From: Planctomicrobium sp.
Lineage (GTDB): Bacteria > Planctomycetota > Planctomycetia > Planctomycetales > Planctomycetaceae
Length of the DNA: 7,064 bases
Direction of reading: 5' to 3'
Assembly: GCA_029259835.1 (NCBI GenBank)
Contig: JAJDEL010000583.1
Coordinates: forward strand, 1-7,064
Part shown: positions 1 to 6,295 of the stretch, one piece after another
How the letters are laid out: every line of letters begins with the position of its first letter
How positions within the stretch are numbered: position 1 is the first letter of the stretch
Notes under the pieces: model-generated
Databases searched by the model: none
What the model was told of the DNA's origin: nothing
What the model saw: only the letters and a program-made list of their open reading frames with translations
Position numbers and translations under genes: made by a program

Positions 1-59
1 AACGCCTCCCCAACGCTTTGTGTGACGATGCAACGCGAACGCACCGTCAATTCAACCAG

Positions 60-80
60 TGTCACTGATATGTCACTGAT
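60..80. repeat. Tandem 10-bp direct repeat (TGTCACTGAT x2)
   Basis: TGTCACTGAT occurs at 60-69 and again at 71-80, separated by one A, giving an 11 bp period, about one helical turn. It lies just beyond the tRNA terminator, in the 92 bp left edge where I can support no gene. Two copies at one-turn spacing could be a protein-binding site, but two short copies can also arise by chance. What lies to the left is outside the window. Confidence 0.4.
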
Positions 81-92
81 TTCATTTTTCAC

Positions 93-127
93 AAAAAAAA
101 GGACTCAGAGCTATTTGCTCTAAGTCC
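93..127 (-). terminator. Rho-independent terminator after tRNA-Gln
   Basis: Read on the minus strand, GGACTTAGAGC and GCTCTGAGTCC form an 11 bp stem around the 5-nt loop AAATA, followed directly by eight T residues (93-100). The sixth pair is a U-G wobble in the minus-strand RNA. On the plus strand the same position would be a C/A mismatch, which supports minus-strand use, as does the position of the T tract. It starts 46 nt past the tRNA 3' end, so it would end the tRNA transcript and any read-through from the protein gene further upstream. Confidence 0.9.
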
Positions 128-173
128 CAACATCACTGCGAGTTACTATCAACCAAGTGGAGATGAAAATGAT

Positions 174-244
174 TAGCCCGACCAGGATTTGAACCTGGAC
201 TAAAAGAATCAGAATCTTTCGTGCTACCGTTACACCATCGGGCT
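174..244 (-). tRNA. tRNA-Gln (anticodon CUG)
   Basis: The minus strand folds into a complete 71-nt cloverleaf. The acceptor stem is AGCCCGA with TCGGGCT. The D arm is GTGT/GCAC around a loop with the invariant GG. The anticodon stem is AAAGA/TCTTT with loop TTCTGAT, which places CTG at positions 34-36. The variable loop has 4 nt, and the T arm is CCAGG/CCTGG around TTCAAAT. The discriminator base is A at 174. The 3' CCA is not encoded and must be added after transcription. Anticodon CUG reads CAG glutamine codons; the weak A1-U72 pair fits glutamine tRNAs, which commonly have a weak first pair. The gene stands alone here, followed by its own terminator. Confidence 0.95.
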
Positions 245-453
245 TGATGGGAGTTGCCACTTTGGTTTGTAATCAATACCAAACAGGCTCTCTGGCTGGG
301 ATTCTATCGTTCAGAAATCTCAGGGCAAGGTCAAGACTGTGGCAAAAGGGTCTGAATTCCAAGGGCTGTTGTTCACACAACTGTCATGAAATCTGTGCTA
401 CATTGAACTGATTCTCTGAAGATAGAATCATCGAAATATGAGTAGAGGGAAGT
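245..453. other. Spacer between GlmL-like gene and tRNA
   Basis: This 209 bp spacer has no convincing reading frame. Just past the end of the GlmL-like gene there is a 6 bp inverted repeat, GATTCT (410-415) and AGAATC (424-429), with an 8-nt loop. No T tract follows on the minus strand, so it is not a standard intrinsic terminator. No other terminator is evident for the GlmL-like gene, and its transcript may run on through the tRNA to the terminator at 93-127. Confidence 0.4.
306..334 (-). promoter_or_regulatory. Weak candidate promoter for tRNA-Gln
   Basis: On the minus strand TTGACC (329-334) resembles a -35 box. Seventeen bases downstream lies AACGAT (306-311), a poor -10 match. Transcription would then start near 298, leaving a leader of about 50 nt before the tRNA 5' end. 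The -35 match is good, but the -10 match is weak and planctomycete promoter consensus is not well defined, so this is only a candidate. Confidence 0.2.
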
Positions 454-2220
454 TCAGCTAACGGTTGTTTCAGGCCAGATTGGACGACCACGTCCGTCGA
501 GAATCAGGCCGACAGTTCCGCCTCGAACAGTGGCTTCGACTGGTTTCCGGATTCCGTTTCCGAGATCGAAACCACGTGCTGGCATCAGTTCCACTTGAGC
601 GGTTTCGCCGATACTGAGTTCGAGGACTTTGTAATCACCAACCTTGATTTCACCAGACTCGATCGAGTTCTTTTCCTGTATTTTGTAAGTGAAGCAACTG
701 TTACCTGGTTTACTGGCTCCCCGGGGAGCGATCACAGTTCCCAGAGCAACGAGGCAGTCTTTTTCAAAAACTTCCAGGGCAGCTTCTGGATGAACTGAGG
801 CGAGGACGCCCAGGTGCGGCATCATGAAGATGCTGTCTTTCGCGAGTTCGGTAATCCCTTCCGGCTCAAATGCGTCGATGAGCATTTGTGCAGTTTGCTC
901 CATCTCAGGAGCGTGAGAGAGAACACCACCGGATGCGACGAGCAAGTTCAATTTCATGTTGTCGACGATCGAACGTCCGCTCGACTCTTGTGAGAACGTA
1001 TCGCCGACGGTTCGCTGTTGTTGTACTCCTTTGAGTGTTGTCGCGAACTCCTTGTGTTGCTTGTAGGCGAGTCGTAATGCTTCTCTCGCGACTGCCTGCT
1101 CGAATTCGAGAGCTTCCTTCGTTTGCGGAATTGTTGTTGGTCGGATCATTTTGTTTTTGACCCGGTTGCGAAGTTCACGTTCGTCCATTGTCTGACCAAC
1201 CCAGCGGAGGATGTTGTCCATCCCTGTCTCTGAACAGACATTCGAGATTGAATAGCTCATTCCCAGGTTGGCACTGACAGTGCGGTTGAAAACCGGCTCG
1301 CCGTTTGGATCATCAAAGACACTGAAGACGTCCGTTGTTGCCCCGCCGATGTCGACTCCGACACAATTGATTCCGCGCACTTTCGCAATTTGTTGAAGGA
1401 TATCCCCAACCGCACCTGGTGTCGGCATGATTGGGGCATCGGTCAGGTGCATGAGCTTGTCATAACCAGGTGCGTGCGCCATGACGTGTTCGAGGAAGAT
1501 GTCGTGAATTTTGTCGCGTGCTGGACCGAGATTTTCAAACTCCATTGTCGGTCGGACATTTTCAACAATTGACAATGATACGGTGTCGTCGAATGTTTCC
1601 GCGACGTTCTCAGCAGCTTCCTTGTTACCGGCAAAAATGATCGGCATCTGATACGTGTTTCCAAAGCGAGGCTTTGGTTTTGCTGGTGCGATTAACTCAG
1701 CGATTTGAACGACATGCTTTTCAGTGCCTCCATCAGTGCCGCCAGCCATCACGACCATGTCTGGTCGGAGTTCACGAATTCTCTGAATCTGCTCATGTGG
1801 TCGGCGCTTGTCATTCGAGGCAATCAGATCGAGAACAATCGCTCCGGCTCCAAGTGCGGCGCGTTGTGCGCTCGCTGCGGACATCTCCCGGACCACGCCT
1901 GTGACCAGCACTTGCAAACCTCCACCAGCACTTGATGTGGAGATGTAAATGTCGCAGCCCTCGTTTTCGGTCGCTGGTCGGATGATGTTGCCGTCGTCAT
2001 CCACAAGGCGGCGCCCGGCAAGTTCACCGACTTCCGTCGCAGCGTTGATAACTCCCACGGTGACATCGGCGACCGGTTCTTCGACAGTCGTCGGAGCTTC
2101 ACCACGATGAGTCTGTCGATAGTGACCATCGACTTTTTGAATCAGAATTGCCTTCGTGGTCGTACTGCCACAATCGGTTGCAAGAATGACATTGATATTT
2201 TCAAGGTTCAGATGCGCCAT
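454..2220 (-). CDS. glmL: GlmL/MutL-family ASKHA ATPase, probable B12-mutase chaperone
   Basis: This 588-residue protein belongs to the glutamate mutase L (MutL/GlmL) family, unrelated to mismatch-repair MutL. Visible motifs are those of an actin/Hsp70/sugar-kinase fold: phosphate-1 loop ATDCGSTTTKA (residues 14-24), DMVVMAGGTDGGTEKH (154-169), phosphate-2 loop GVDIGGATTDVFSVFD (288-303), and an adenosine-type motif LVASGGVLSHAP (427-438). In clostridia the gene lies between the S and E subunit genes of adenosylcobalamin-dependent glutamate mutase, and the product is thought to assist or reactivate the mutase. That role is inferred here, since no mutase subunit is in the window. The clostridial protein is roughly 460 residues; this one is longer, with extra sequence near 350-420 and a C-terminal extension from about 500. 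No signal peptide is seen, so it should be cytoplasmic. The ATG is well fixed: an in-frame TGA lies two codons upstream (2224-2226). The Shine-Dalgarno-like AAGGA (2233-2237) is rather far, 12 nt away. The stop is TGA. Confidence 0.9.
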   Translation of the reverse strand: MAHLNLENINVILATDCGSTTTKAILIQKVDGHYRQTHRGEAPTTVEEPVADVTVGVINAATEVGELAGRRLVDDDGNIIRPATENEGCDIYISTSSAGGGLQVLVTGVVREMSAASAQRAALGAGAIVLDLIASNDKRRPHEQIQRIRELRPDMVVMAGGTDGGTEKHVVQIAELIAPAKPKPRFGNTYQMPIIFAGNKEAAENVAETFDDTVSLSIVENVRPTMEFENLGPARDKIHDIFLEHVMAHAPGYDKLMHLTDAPIMPTPGAVGDILQQIAKVRGINCVGVDIGGATTDVFSVFDDPNGEPVFNRTVSANLGMSYSISNVCSETGMDNILRWVGQTMDERELRNRVKNKMIRPTTIPQTKEALEFEQAVAREALRLAYKQHKEFATTLKGVQQQRTVGDTFSQESSGRSIVDNMKLNLLVASGGVLSHAPEMEQTAQMLIDAFEPEGITELAKDSIFMMPHLGVLASVHPEAALEVFEKDCLVALGTVIAPRGASKPGNSCFTYKIQEKNSIESGEIKVGDYKVLELSIGETAQVELMPARGFDLGNGIRKPVEATVRGGTVGLILDGRGRPIWPETTVS

Positions 2221-2324
2221 ACTTCAAATACATCCTTGATGTGTTCCGTTTGATCAACTTGCGAGATCGTATTCAGGAACGACTCCGGCGGGAAGGCAGG
2301 ATTGAAAACTACTTGATGAATACT

Positions 2325-2353
2325 TTCGCTACACACCTAAAGTGTGTGGCGAA
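2325..2353. repeat. 12-bp-arm inverted repeat (hairpin) between the two minus-strand genes
   Basis: TTCGCTACACAC (2325-2336) and GTGTGTGGCGAA (2342-2353) form a 12 bp stem around CTAAA. One pair is T-G as read on the plus strand and A/C on the minus strand. Past an internal loop, ATAC (2320-2323) and GTAT (2358-2361) could extend the structure. It begins 45 nt after the stop of the oxidoreductase gene. There is no T tract on either side, so it is not a classical intrinsic terminator. It could stabilise a 3' end or be a protein-binding dyad. The rest of this 177 bp spacer must hold any promoter for the GlmL-like gene. The best minus-strand -10 candidate is TACGAT (2266-2271), with no good -35 box. 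Confidence 0.6.
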
Positions 2354-2397
2354 TCAGGTATCACTCTATCGCACCTTACGGTTTTGTGAATTCTCTC

Positions 2398-3882
2398 TTA
2401 ACCAATCTCCGGGACTTCGTACCCTTTACGGTACTGTCGTTTTAGGAAGTGATTCGCGCCGTGGGAATGGTCGCCTTCGAAGAGTTCGGTCTTCGGGTTG
2501 TGATGCAGGATTGGACTCATTTTGATGTTGCGACCATGAATTGTGAGGCCGTGTGGTTTCAGGTGTCCTCTCATTTCTTCGAGCAGCAGATTCCAGACCT
2601 CCGATTCTGGAGCGATGCTGCGGGCGTCTTCTCCGTCGAATGCCCCGCCAGCGCGGAAGGCGACGTTCGCCAGATTGCACCAGCCAGTTGAATCGTGACC
2701 AATTTCGATTTCGGCATTGAGGCTGTCACGGTCGCGCGAGGCGACAGCGTCGATGAAATTCTTTTTGTGCAGCGCGTTCATATCGCCACCTTTGAATTTG
2801 CGGATTTCCTTTCCTTTCAAGTCGACTGCTTTGCCGCTACCGCGTTGCCCCATGTAGTAGCCTCCTTCGCAAGCAATGATATAACCGGTACCAGGTCCGA
2901 CAACTGGACGTCCGGCCTGCGTGGTCCAGCCTCCTTTCTTTCCAGCAGCTTTATTGCGGAGATTGCTCAGAGCGATTAGCGTCGGGAACGAACCGGTATC
3001 AAAGTACGCGTAATGAACATTTGGTGAATCGCCAGCGTCATTCCAGGCAACCCGCCCACCACAGGCGAGAATCCTCTGCGGCGTCGAGACGGCATCCTGA
3101 TAGGCAACGTTGCGTACGTCATCAAGAACATGCACGCCCCAATTTCCCATTTCTCCGGAACCAGTGTTCCAATCCCAGTGCCAGTCGTAGTGAAAGTTGT
3201 TGCGAAAAAGTTTTTCATCTTGAGCCGGCCCGAGCCAGAGGTCGTAGTTGATATTCTCTGGAATCGGCAAAGGGGTCTTTCGTTTGCCAATCGTCGCGCG
3301 TGGACCGAGACGATTTGCCTGTGCGTAAAGAATCTTGCCGAGTGCCTGATCTTCATGCAGAAATTTTTTGATCTCTGCCTGCATTGGGTCAGAGCGTTGT
3401 TGTGTTCCGAGCTGAACAATCCTGTTGTACTTACGCGCCGCGTTGACGACCTGACGACCTTCCCACTGTGTGTGAGAAAGTGGCTTCTCAACATAAACAT
3501 CTTTTCCAGCTTCCATCGCCCAGATCGCTGCTAGGCAGTGCCAGTGATTGCAAGTGGCAATCGCAACGGCATCGACGTTCGGATCGTCCAAGAGTTTTCG
3601 TAAATCGGTGTAGGATGCGGCTTCGAACTTTTTGCCTGCATCACCAGATCTTTTCTCGTCAGGGTCCGCAACGGCAATGACATTTGCTCCCTGAAGACTT
3701 TGAAATCCTTGGGCAAGCCCCATTCCGCGTCCACCGACGCCAATGACTCCGATGCCAAGTTCACTATTTCGATTCGCAGCTTGGCCAGATGCGATCCTCG
3801 ATAGTGAGGGGAGAGCACTTGCTCCTGCAACGGCAGCAGCAGTTGTCGTTTTCAAAAATGTTCTACGATTCGTGCGTGGCAT
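2398..3882 (-). CDS. Tat-exported Gfo/Idh/MocA family oxidoreductase
   Basis: This 494-residue protein is an NAD(P)-dependent oxidoreductase of the Gfo/Idh/MocA superfamily, whose members usually act on sugars, inositols or sugar acids. The N-terminus is a twin-arginine signal: NRRTFLK (residues 5-11), then an Ala-rich hydrophobic stretch and a likely cleavage near 33-36, so it should be exported folded with its cofactor. The Rossmann domain starts near 43 with the dinucleotide loop GVGGRG (48-53). The family EKP motif is VEKPL (131-135), with K133 the expected catalytic lysine. The second domain contains HYDWHWDWNTGSGEMGNWG (231-249), followed by H251 and D254-D255, the substrate-side region typical of the planctomycete subgroup. 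The length suits exported planctomycete members, which exceed classical cytosolic enzymes of about 350 residues. The ATG follows AAGGGA (3889-3894) with 6 nt spacing. The next gene on the strand begins 177 bp later, so joint transcription is uncertain. The substrate cannot be read from sequence. Confidence 0.93.
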   Translation of the reverse strand: MPRTNRRTFLKTTTAAAVAGASALPSLSRIASGQAANRNSELGIGVIGVGGRGMGLAQGFQSLQGANVIAVADPDEKRSGDAGKKFEAASYTDLRKLLDDPNVDAVAIATCNHWHCLAAIWAMEAGKDVYVEKPLSHTQWEGRQVVNAARKYNRIVQLGTQQRSDPMQAEIKKFLHEDQALGKILYAQANRLGPRATIGKRKTPLPIPENINYDLWLGPAQDEKLFRNNFHYDWHWDWNTGSGEMGNWGVHVLDDVRNVAYQDAVSTPQRILACGGRVAWNDAGDSPNVHYAYFDTGSFPTLIALSNLRNKAAGKKGGWTTQAGRPVVGPGTGYIIACEGGYYMGQRGSGKAVDLKGKEIRKFKGGDMNALHKKNFIDAVASRDRDSLNAEIEIGHDSTGWCNLANVAFRAGGAFDGEDARSIAPESEVWNLLLEEMRGHLKPHGLTIHGRNIKMSPILHHNPKTELFEGDHSHGANHFLKRQYRKGYEVPEIG

Positions 3883-4143
3883 GTTGAGTCCCTTATCAAT
3901 GGGTGTTTATTTGAGTGAGGTATCTGTTGGTGAGTTCAATAACAACGATTGTTGATGTACCGATCATGGAAGAATGGCACATTTTACTGCCAGCGTCACC
4001 CAAGTGGAAAGAAGAAGCAGTTTTGACGAGTTTGCACGAGGAAAACGCCTTTTCGACCGCAATTGCATTTTCTTGTCAGCAAATGTTTGGCGGCGCTGCG
4101 ATTTGGATCGACAAAACACCTATCACATCTAGCTTGTTCAATG

Positions 4144-4164
4144 ATTCTCGATTGCCTATTCTCG
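4144..4164. repeat. Direct heptamer repeat ATTCTCG x2 upstream of promoter
   Basis: ATTCTCG occurs at 4144-4150 and 4158-4164, a 14 bp period. The second copy ends 27 bp before the TATAAT at 4192, so the pair lies in or just above the expected -35 zone. That is a usual place for an activator or repressor site. Heptamer pairs can occur by chance, so confidence is low. Confidence 0.3.
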
Positions 4165-4177
4165 CAAAGACGTGATA

Positions 4178-4201
4178 ATTGGCTTATTCTGTATAATCAA
4201 T
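4178..4201 (+). promoter_or_regulatory. Candidate promoter (TATAAT) with overlapping imperfect dyad
   Basis: TATAAT at 4192-4197 exactly matches the sigma-70 -10 consensus. A start near 4204 would give a leader of about 58 nt before the GTG at 4262. The -35 position (around 4169-4174, GACGTG) is poor, so an activator may be needed. The box lies in an imperfect dyad: ATTG (4178-4181) with CAAT (4198-4201), and TTAT (4184-4187) with ATAA (4193-4196). A regulator bound there would cover the -10 box. An alternative is GATAAT (4174-4179) with TTGCCT (4152-4157) at 16 bp spacing. Confidence 0.4.
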
Positions 4202-4247
4202 ACGGAATCGATCTCATCCAATTGTCGCTGTTGACACTTGTTTATCT

Positions 4248-4253
4248 AGGAGG
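4248..4253 (+). promoter_or_regulatory. Strong Shine-Dalgarno that fixes a GTG start
   Basis: AGGAGG lies 8 nt before the GTG at 4262. It is a full anti-16S match and decides for the GTG over the in-frame ATG codons at about 4325 and beyond. Those later starts would remove the charged n-region of the signal peptide. Confidence 0.85.
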
Positions 4254-4261
4254 GGAACAGA

Positions 4262-6142
4262 GTGAAATCGCTCTTAAAGAACAGACAACTGAACCAACTT
4301 TTTTCACTCACTTTGGGAAGTTCCATGGTGATGGCGATGTTCGTCGCACTGAATCTTTCCAGCATCAGCGCTGCTGACGACAAAAAAGTTGAGGACAAGA
4401 AAGCTGCGAACAACGAAATCCGGATTGTTGCCGGACTCGGAAGTGCGGATATGTTGATCGGGGATTTGGAACATATCGTTGCCAATCTCGCCGACAGGAA
4501 ACCATCATTTGAAGATAACATTTTACCGAACATCGAAGTTTTCTTATATGGTGTTGATACGACCAAACCAATTCGATTTGATCCGATCTTCAGCGAAGAA
4601 TATGGGATGGAATTGCAGCCGATTATTCCTTATCTCGATCTGAAAGAATTCCTCGAAGAGAATCTTGACCCGATTGGAATCATTCCGAAACGTGACAGGA
4701 AAGATCGAAATCTCTTTGAGTTGAGCGGACAGGTCTTTCAAGGCTGGTTGCGTGTACTGACGAAACCGAATTACGTCGTCATTTTTCCACGTAAGGAAGC
4801 GATTCCGAAAGGGATGCCACATCCTGCTGAACTGCACAAAGAATTAGTCAAGAAAGGCTATTTGCTTTTTGCGGAATTAGACAATACCAAGACTGCTCCT
4901 GACGTACGTGATTCTGCATTTAAGTACATGCGAACGAATGCCGTCGATGGAATTCAAAAGAGACCAGACGAAACGCAAGCTGCACACACTTTGCGAAAAG
5001 CTCTGCTTGACCACCAGCTTGCGATTGTTCAACAATGGTTTGTCGAGGGGCAGGGATTCACGCTGGGTGGCAAGCTTGACAAAACAAACGATATTGCGAT
5101 TTCAGAACTTCTCTTTTCCGCACTTGCTAAAACTCAATTGCTCAAAGAGATCGTCAGAGTCCGTGAAGAGCCAAGTTACTTTACAGCGATTGACTCTCCG
5201 AAAGAATCACTTCTCTCACTGCGGTTGAATTTCAAGTTTGATGAGAAGATCGCAAGCAGTTTCTGCGACATTTACAATCTGTCTAATGCGGTCGCTCAAG
5301 AGAAAATTGAAGACAACGAAGATACGAGCAAAGAACAAAAAGTATCACGTGCCAAAGTCTCTGACTTGCTGAACGAAGTACTGGTGAAAAGTTCAGAACT
5401 CGGAGCCGTTGATGGATTCCTCGATATCGTTCCTTCTGGAGATGCACATACGTTTTTACTCGGAGTCCACTGTCAAGGGCAGGACGAACTTCAGAAAGTG
5501 CTCGAAGAACTGCCAGCCAGCCGTGAAGGTTGGACTCTGGAGAAAGACGTTGCCGAATCCGAAGGCGTGAAAATTCATAAACTCGATCTCGGTGGAAAAG
5601 CCCCTAAGGCTCTTGCTGCACTCTACGGAGAATCGCATGGTCAAGTTTATCTCGCCATCAGCGACAAAGCCTTCTGGCTGGCCTTTGGAGCTGCTGCTCA
5701 GGAAGAATTATCAGCACAAATCAAAACTGTGCGAACTGCCAAGGATGTCGAGAGCGATAACGTTGTGATGTCCATGACCGCAAAGCTGGGGCCGTTAGCA
5801 ACGTCTCTGAATGACCTCTTCAACGACGATGATAGTGTGATTGGTTCCCTCGTTAGTCAACGCCAGGATGAACGCAAGGAACGCCGCGAAAAGAAAGACG
5901 ACGAAGAAGAGGAAGACGACGATGAAAAAGAACGACCTGCTCGCAACGCGGCTGGTGCAATGCTTTCGTTCGAATGGGTGGAAAAAGTCGTTGGCACAAT
6001 GAAAGGCGAAGACGACACAATCACATTTGAAATGAAAGTGGATGAGAACGACAGCATTGTCGGAACTGGTGAAGTCCGCAAAGGAATTTTGAAAGCTCTT
6101 GGATTGCTCATCGCTGATTTCGCAGACGAAACCTTGCAGTAA
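4262..6142 (+). CDS. Exported protein of unknown function with mixed-charge segment
   Basis: I do not recognise a named family for this 626-residue protein. It starts at GTG. The N-terminus looks like a Sec signal: a basic n-region (residues 1-12), then about 24 mostly apolar residues ending in SISAADD, with cleavage likely near residue 38. The hydrophobic stretch is long, so an uncleaved membrane anchor is possible. The mature part begins with a Lys/Asp/Glu-rich stretch. An alpha/beta-like region follows to about 340, then a polar charged patch (about 346-365), then a second region (about 380-530) with segments such as GQVYLAISDKAFWLAFGAA. Residues 534-561 form a highly charged block, first mixed Arg/Lys/Glu, then almost all Asp/Glu, ending KERPAR. 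A last beta-rich part follows to the C-terminus. Only two cysteines are present, at about 339 and 402 and well apart. The overall pattern recalls large secreted planctomycete hypothetical proteins; this is from memory, not a search. It ends in TAA, 23 nt before a terminator. Confidence 0.88.
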   Translation: MKSLLKNRQLNQLFSLTLGSSMVMAMFVALNLSSISAADDKKVEDKKAANNEIRIVAGLGSADMLIGDLEHIVANLADRKPSFEDNILPNIEVFLYGVDTTKPIRFDPIFSEEYGMELQPIIPYLDLKEFLEENLDPIGIIPKRDRKDRNLFELSGQVFQGWLRVLTKPNYVVIFPRKEAIPKGMPHPAELHKELVKKGYLLFAELDNTKTAPDVRDSAFKYMRTNAVDGIQKRPDETQAAHTLRKALLDHQLAIVQQWFVEGQGFTLGGKLDKTNDIAISELLFSALAKTQLLKEIVRVREEPSYFTAIDSPKESLLSLRLNFKFDEKIASSFCDIYNLSNAVAQEKIEDNEDTSKEQKVSRAKVSDLLNEVLVKSSELGAVDGFLDIVPSGDAHTFLLGVHCQGQDELQKVLEELPASREGWTLEKDVAESEGVKIHKLDLGGKAPKALAALYGESHGQVYLAISDKAFWLAFGAAAQEELSAQIKTVRTAKDVESDNVVMSMTAKLGPLATSLNDLFNDDDSVIGSLVSQRQDERKERREKKDDEEEEDDDEKERPARNAAGAMLSFEWVEKVVGTMKGEDDTITFEMKVDENDSIVGTGEVRKGILKALGLLIADFADETLQ

Positions 6143-6165
6143 CGATACACCCGTCTCAATTCCAT

Positions 6166-6198
6166 AAAAAACCACGTCAGTCGCTGACGTGGTTTTTT
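6166..6198 (+). terminator. Strong symmetric intrinsic terminator
   Basis: ACCACGTCAG (6171-6180) and CTGACGTGGT (6184-6193) pair perfectly around TCG. The stem is flanked by six A (6166-6171) and six T (6193-6198), so the whole element is a perfect inverted repeat with 15-bp arms. It lies 23 nt after the TAA of the exported-protein gene, so plus-strand use is clear. The A tract lets it work on the minus strand too, but no minus-strand gene reads into it here. It separates the two plus-strand genes into different transcription units. Confidence 0.95.
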
Positions 6199-6248
6199 GT
6201 TTCTACACTGAATGCCGTAAATTGCAGAGACCCGACGATCTCTTTAGC

Positions 6249-6267
6249 CGTACATTTCAAATGTACG
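6249..6267 (+). promoter_or_regulatory. Perfect 19-bp palindrome, candidate operator
   Basis: CGTACATTT (6249-6257) and AAATGTACG (6259-6267) are exact inverted copies around a single C. The palindrome lies between the upstream terminator and the Shine-Dalgarno of the FG-GAP gene, ending 28 nt before its ATG. Odd-length dyads with 9 bp arms are typical of dimeric repressor sites. As RNA it could form only an AU-rich hairpin with a small loop and no T tract, so a terminator is unlikely. A short inverted repeat, AGAGA (6226-6230) with TCTCT (6239-6243), lies just upstream. I cannot identify a convincing -35/-10 pair in 6199-6295. Confidence 0.5.
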
Positions 6268-6295
6268 TCAACACTTGGTGGGGGAGATTTCCCAA

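Larger units (their letters stand above)
3883..4261. other. Divergent intergenic region (379 bp)
   Basis: The region separates the minus-strand oxidoreductase gene from the plus-strand exported-protein gene and should carry both promoters. For the plus strand there is a perfect TATAAT at 4192-4197. For the minus strand I find only loose -35-like boxes such as TTGAAC or TTGTTA near 3930-3946, with no matching -10. A plus-strand frame from ATG 3966 to TGA 4173-4175 (69 codons) has no Shine-Dalgarno and no recognisable product, so I do not call it a gene. Apart from short repeats, nothing else stands out. Confidence 0.6.

Noticed and set aside
1..92. Open frames on both strands at the left edge, including a minus-strand frame from GTG at 92 that runs off the window
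   Set aside because: The minus-strand GTG abuts the T tract of the tRNA terminator and has no ribosome site. The plus-strand frame would run through the terminator hairpin. Neither product is recognisable and the stretch is too short to judge.
410..429. A 6 bp inverted repeat after the GlmL-like gene as a terminator
   Set aside because: The stem is short and AT-rich with an 8-nt loop, and no T tract follows on the minus strand.
595..2129. Several frames of 60-106 codons on both strands inside the GlmL-like gene
   Set aside because: They overlap a gene with clear family motifs along its full length and encode low-complexity, unrecognisable products, as expected for shadow frames.
454..2220. 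Reading the GlmL/MutL name as DNA mismatch-repair MutL
   Set aside because: The protein has ASKHA phosphate and adenosine motifs and none of the GHKL ATPase motifs of mismatch-repair MutL. The shared name is a coincidence.
3966..4175. A 69-codon plus-strand frame from ATG 3966 in the divergent region (a GTG-started version begins at 3915)
   Set aside because: There is no Shine-Dalgarno at either start and no recognisable domain. The frame overlaps the likely promoter zone of the downstream gene, so it is most likely a chance frame.
4231..4236. A perfect TTGACA -35 box just before the exported-protein gene
   Set aside because: A -10 box 17 bp downstream would fall on GGGAAC, in the Shine-Dalgarno spacer. 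It would leave almost no leader and has no match to TATAAT.
5795..6175. Minus-strand frames of 102 and 126 codons opposite the end of the exported-protein gene
   Set aside because: Their Ser- and Phe-rich products are the antisense of the Glu/Asp/Lys-rich segment. They begin beside the terminator with no ribosome site.
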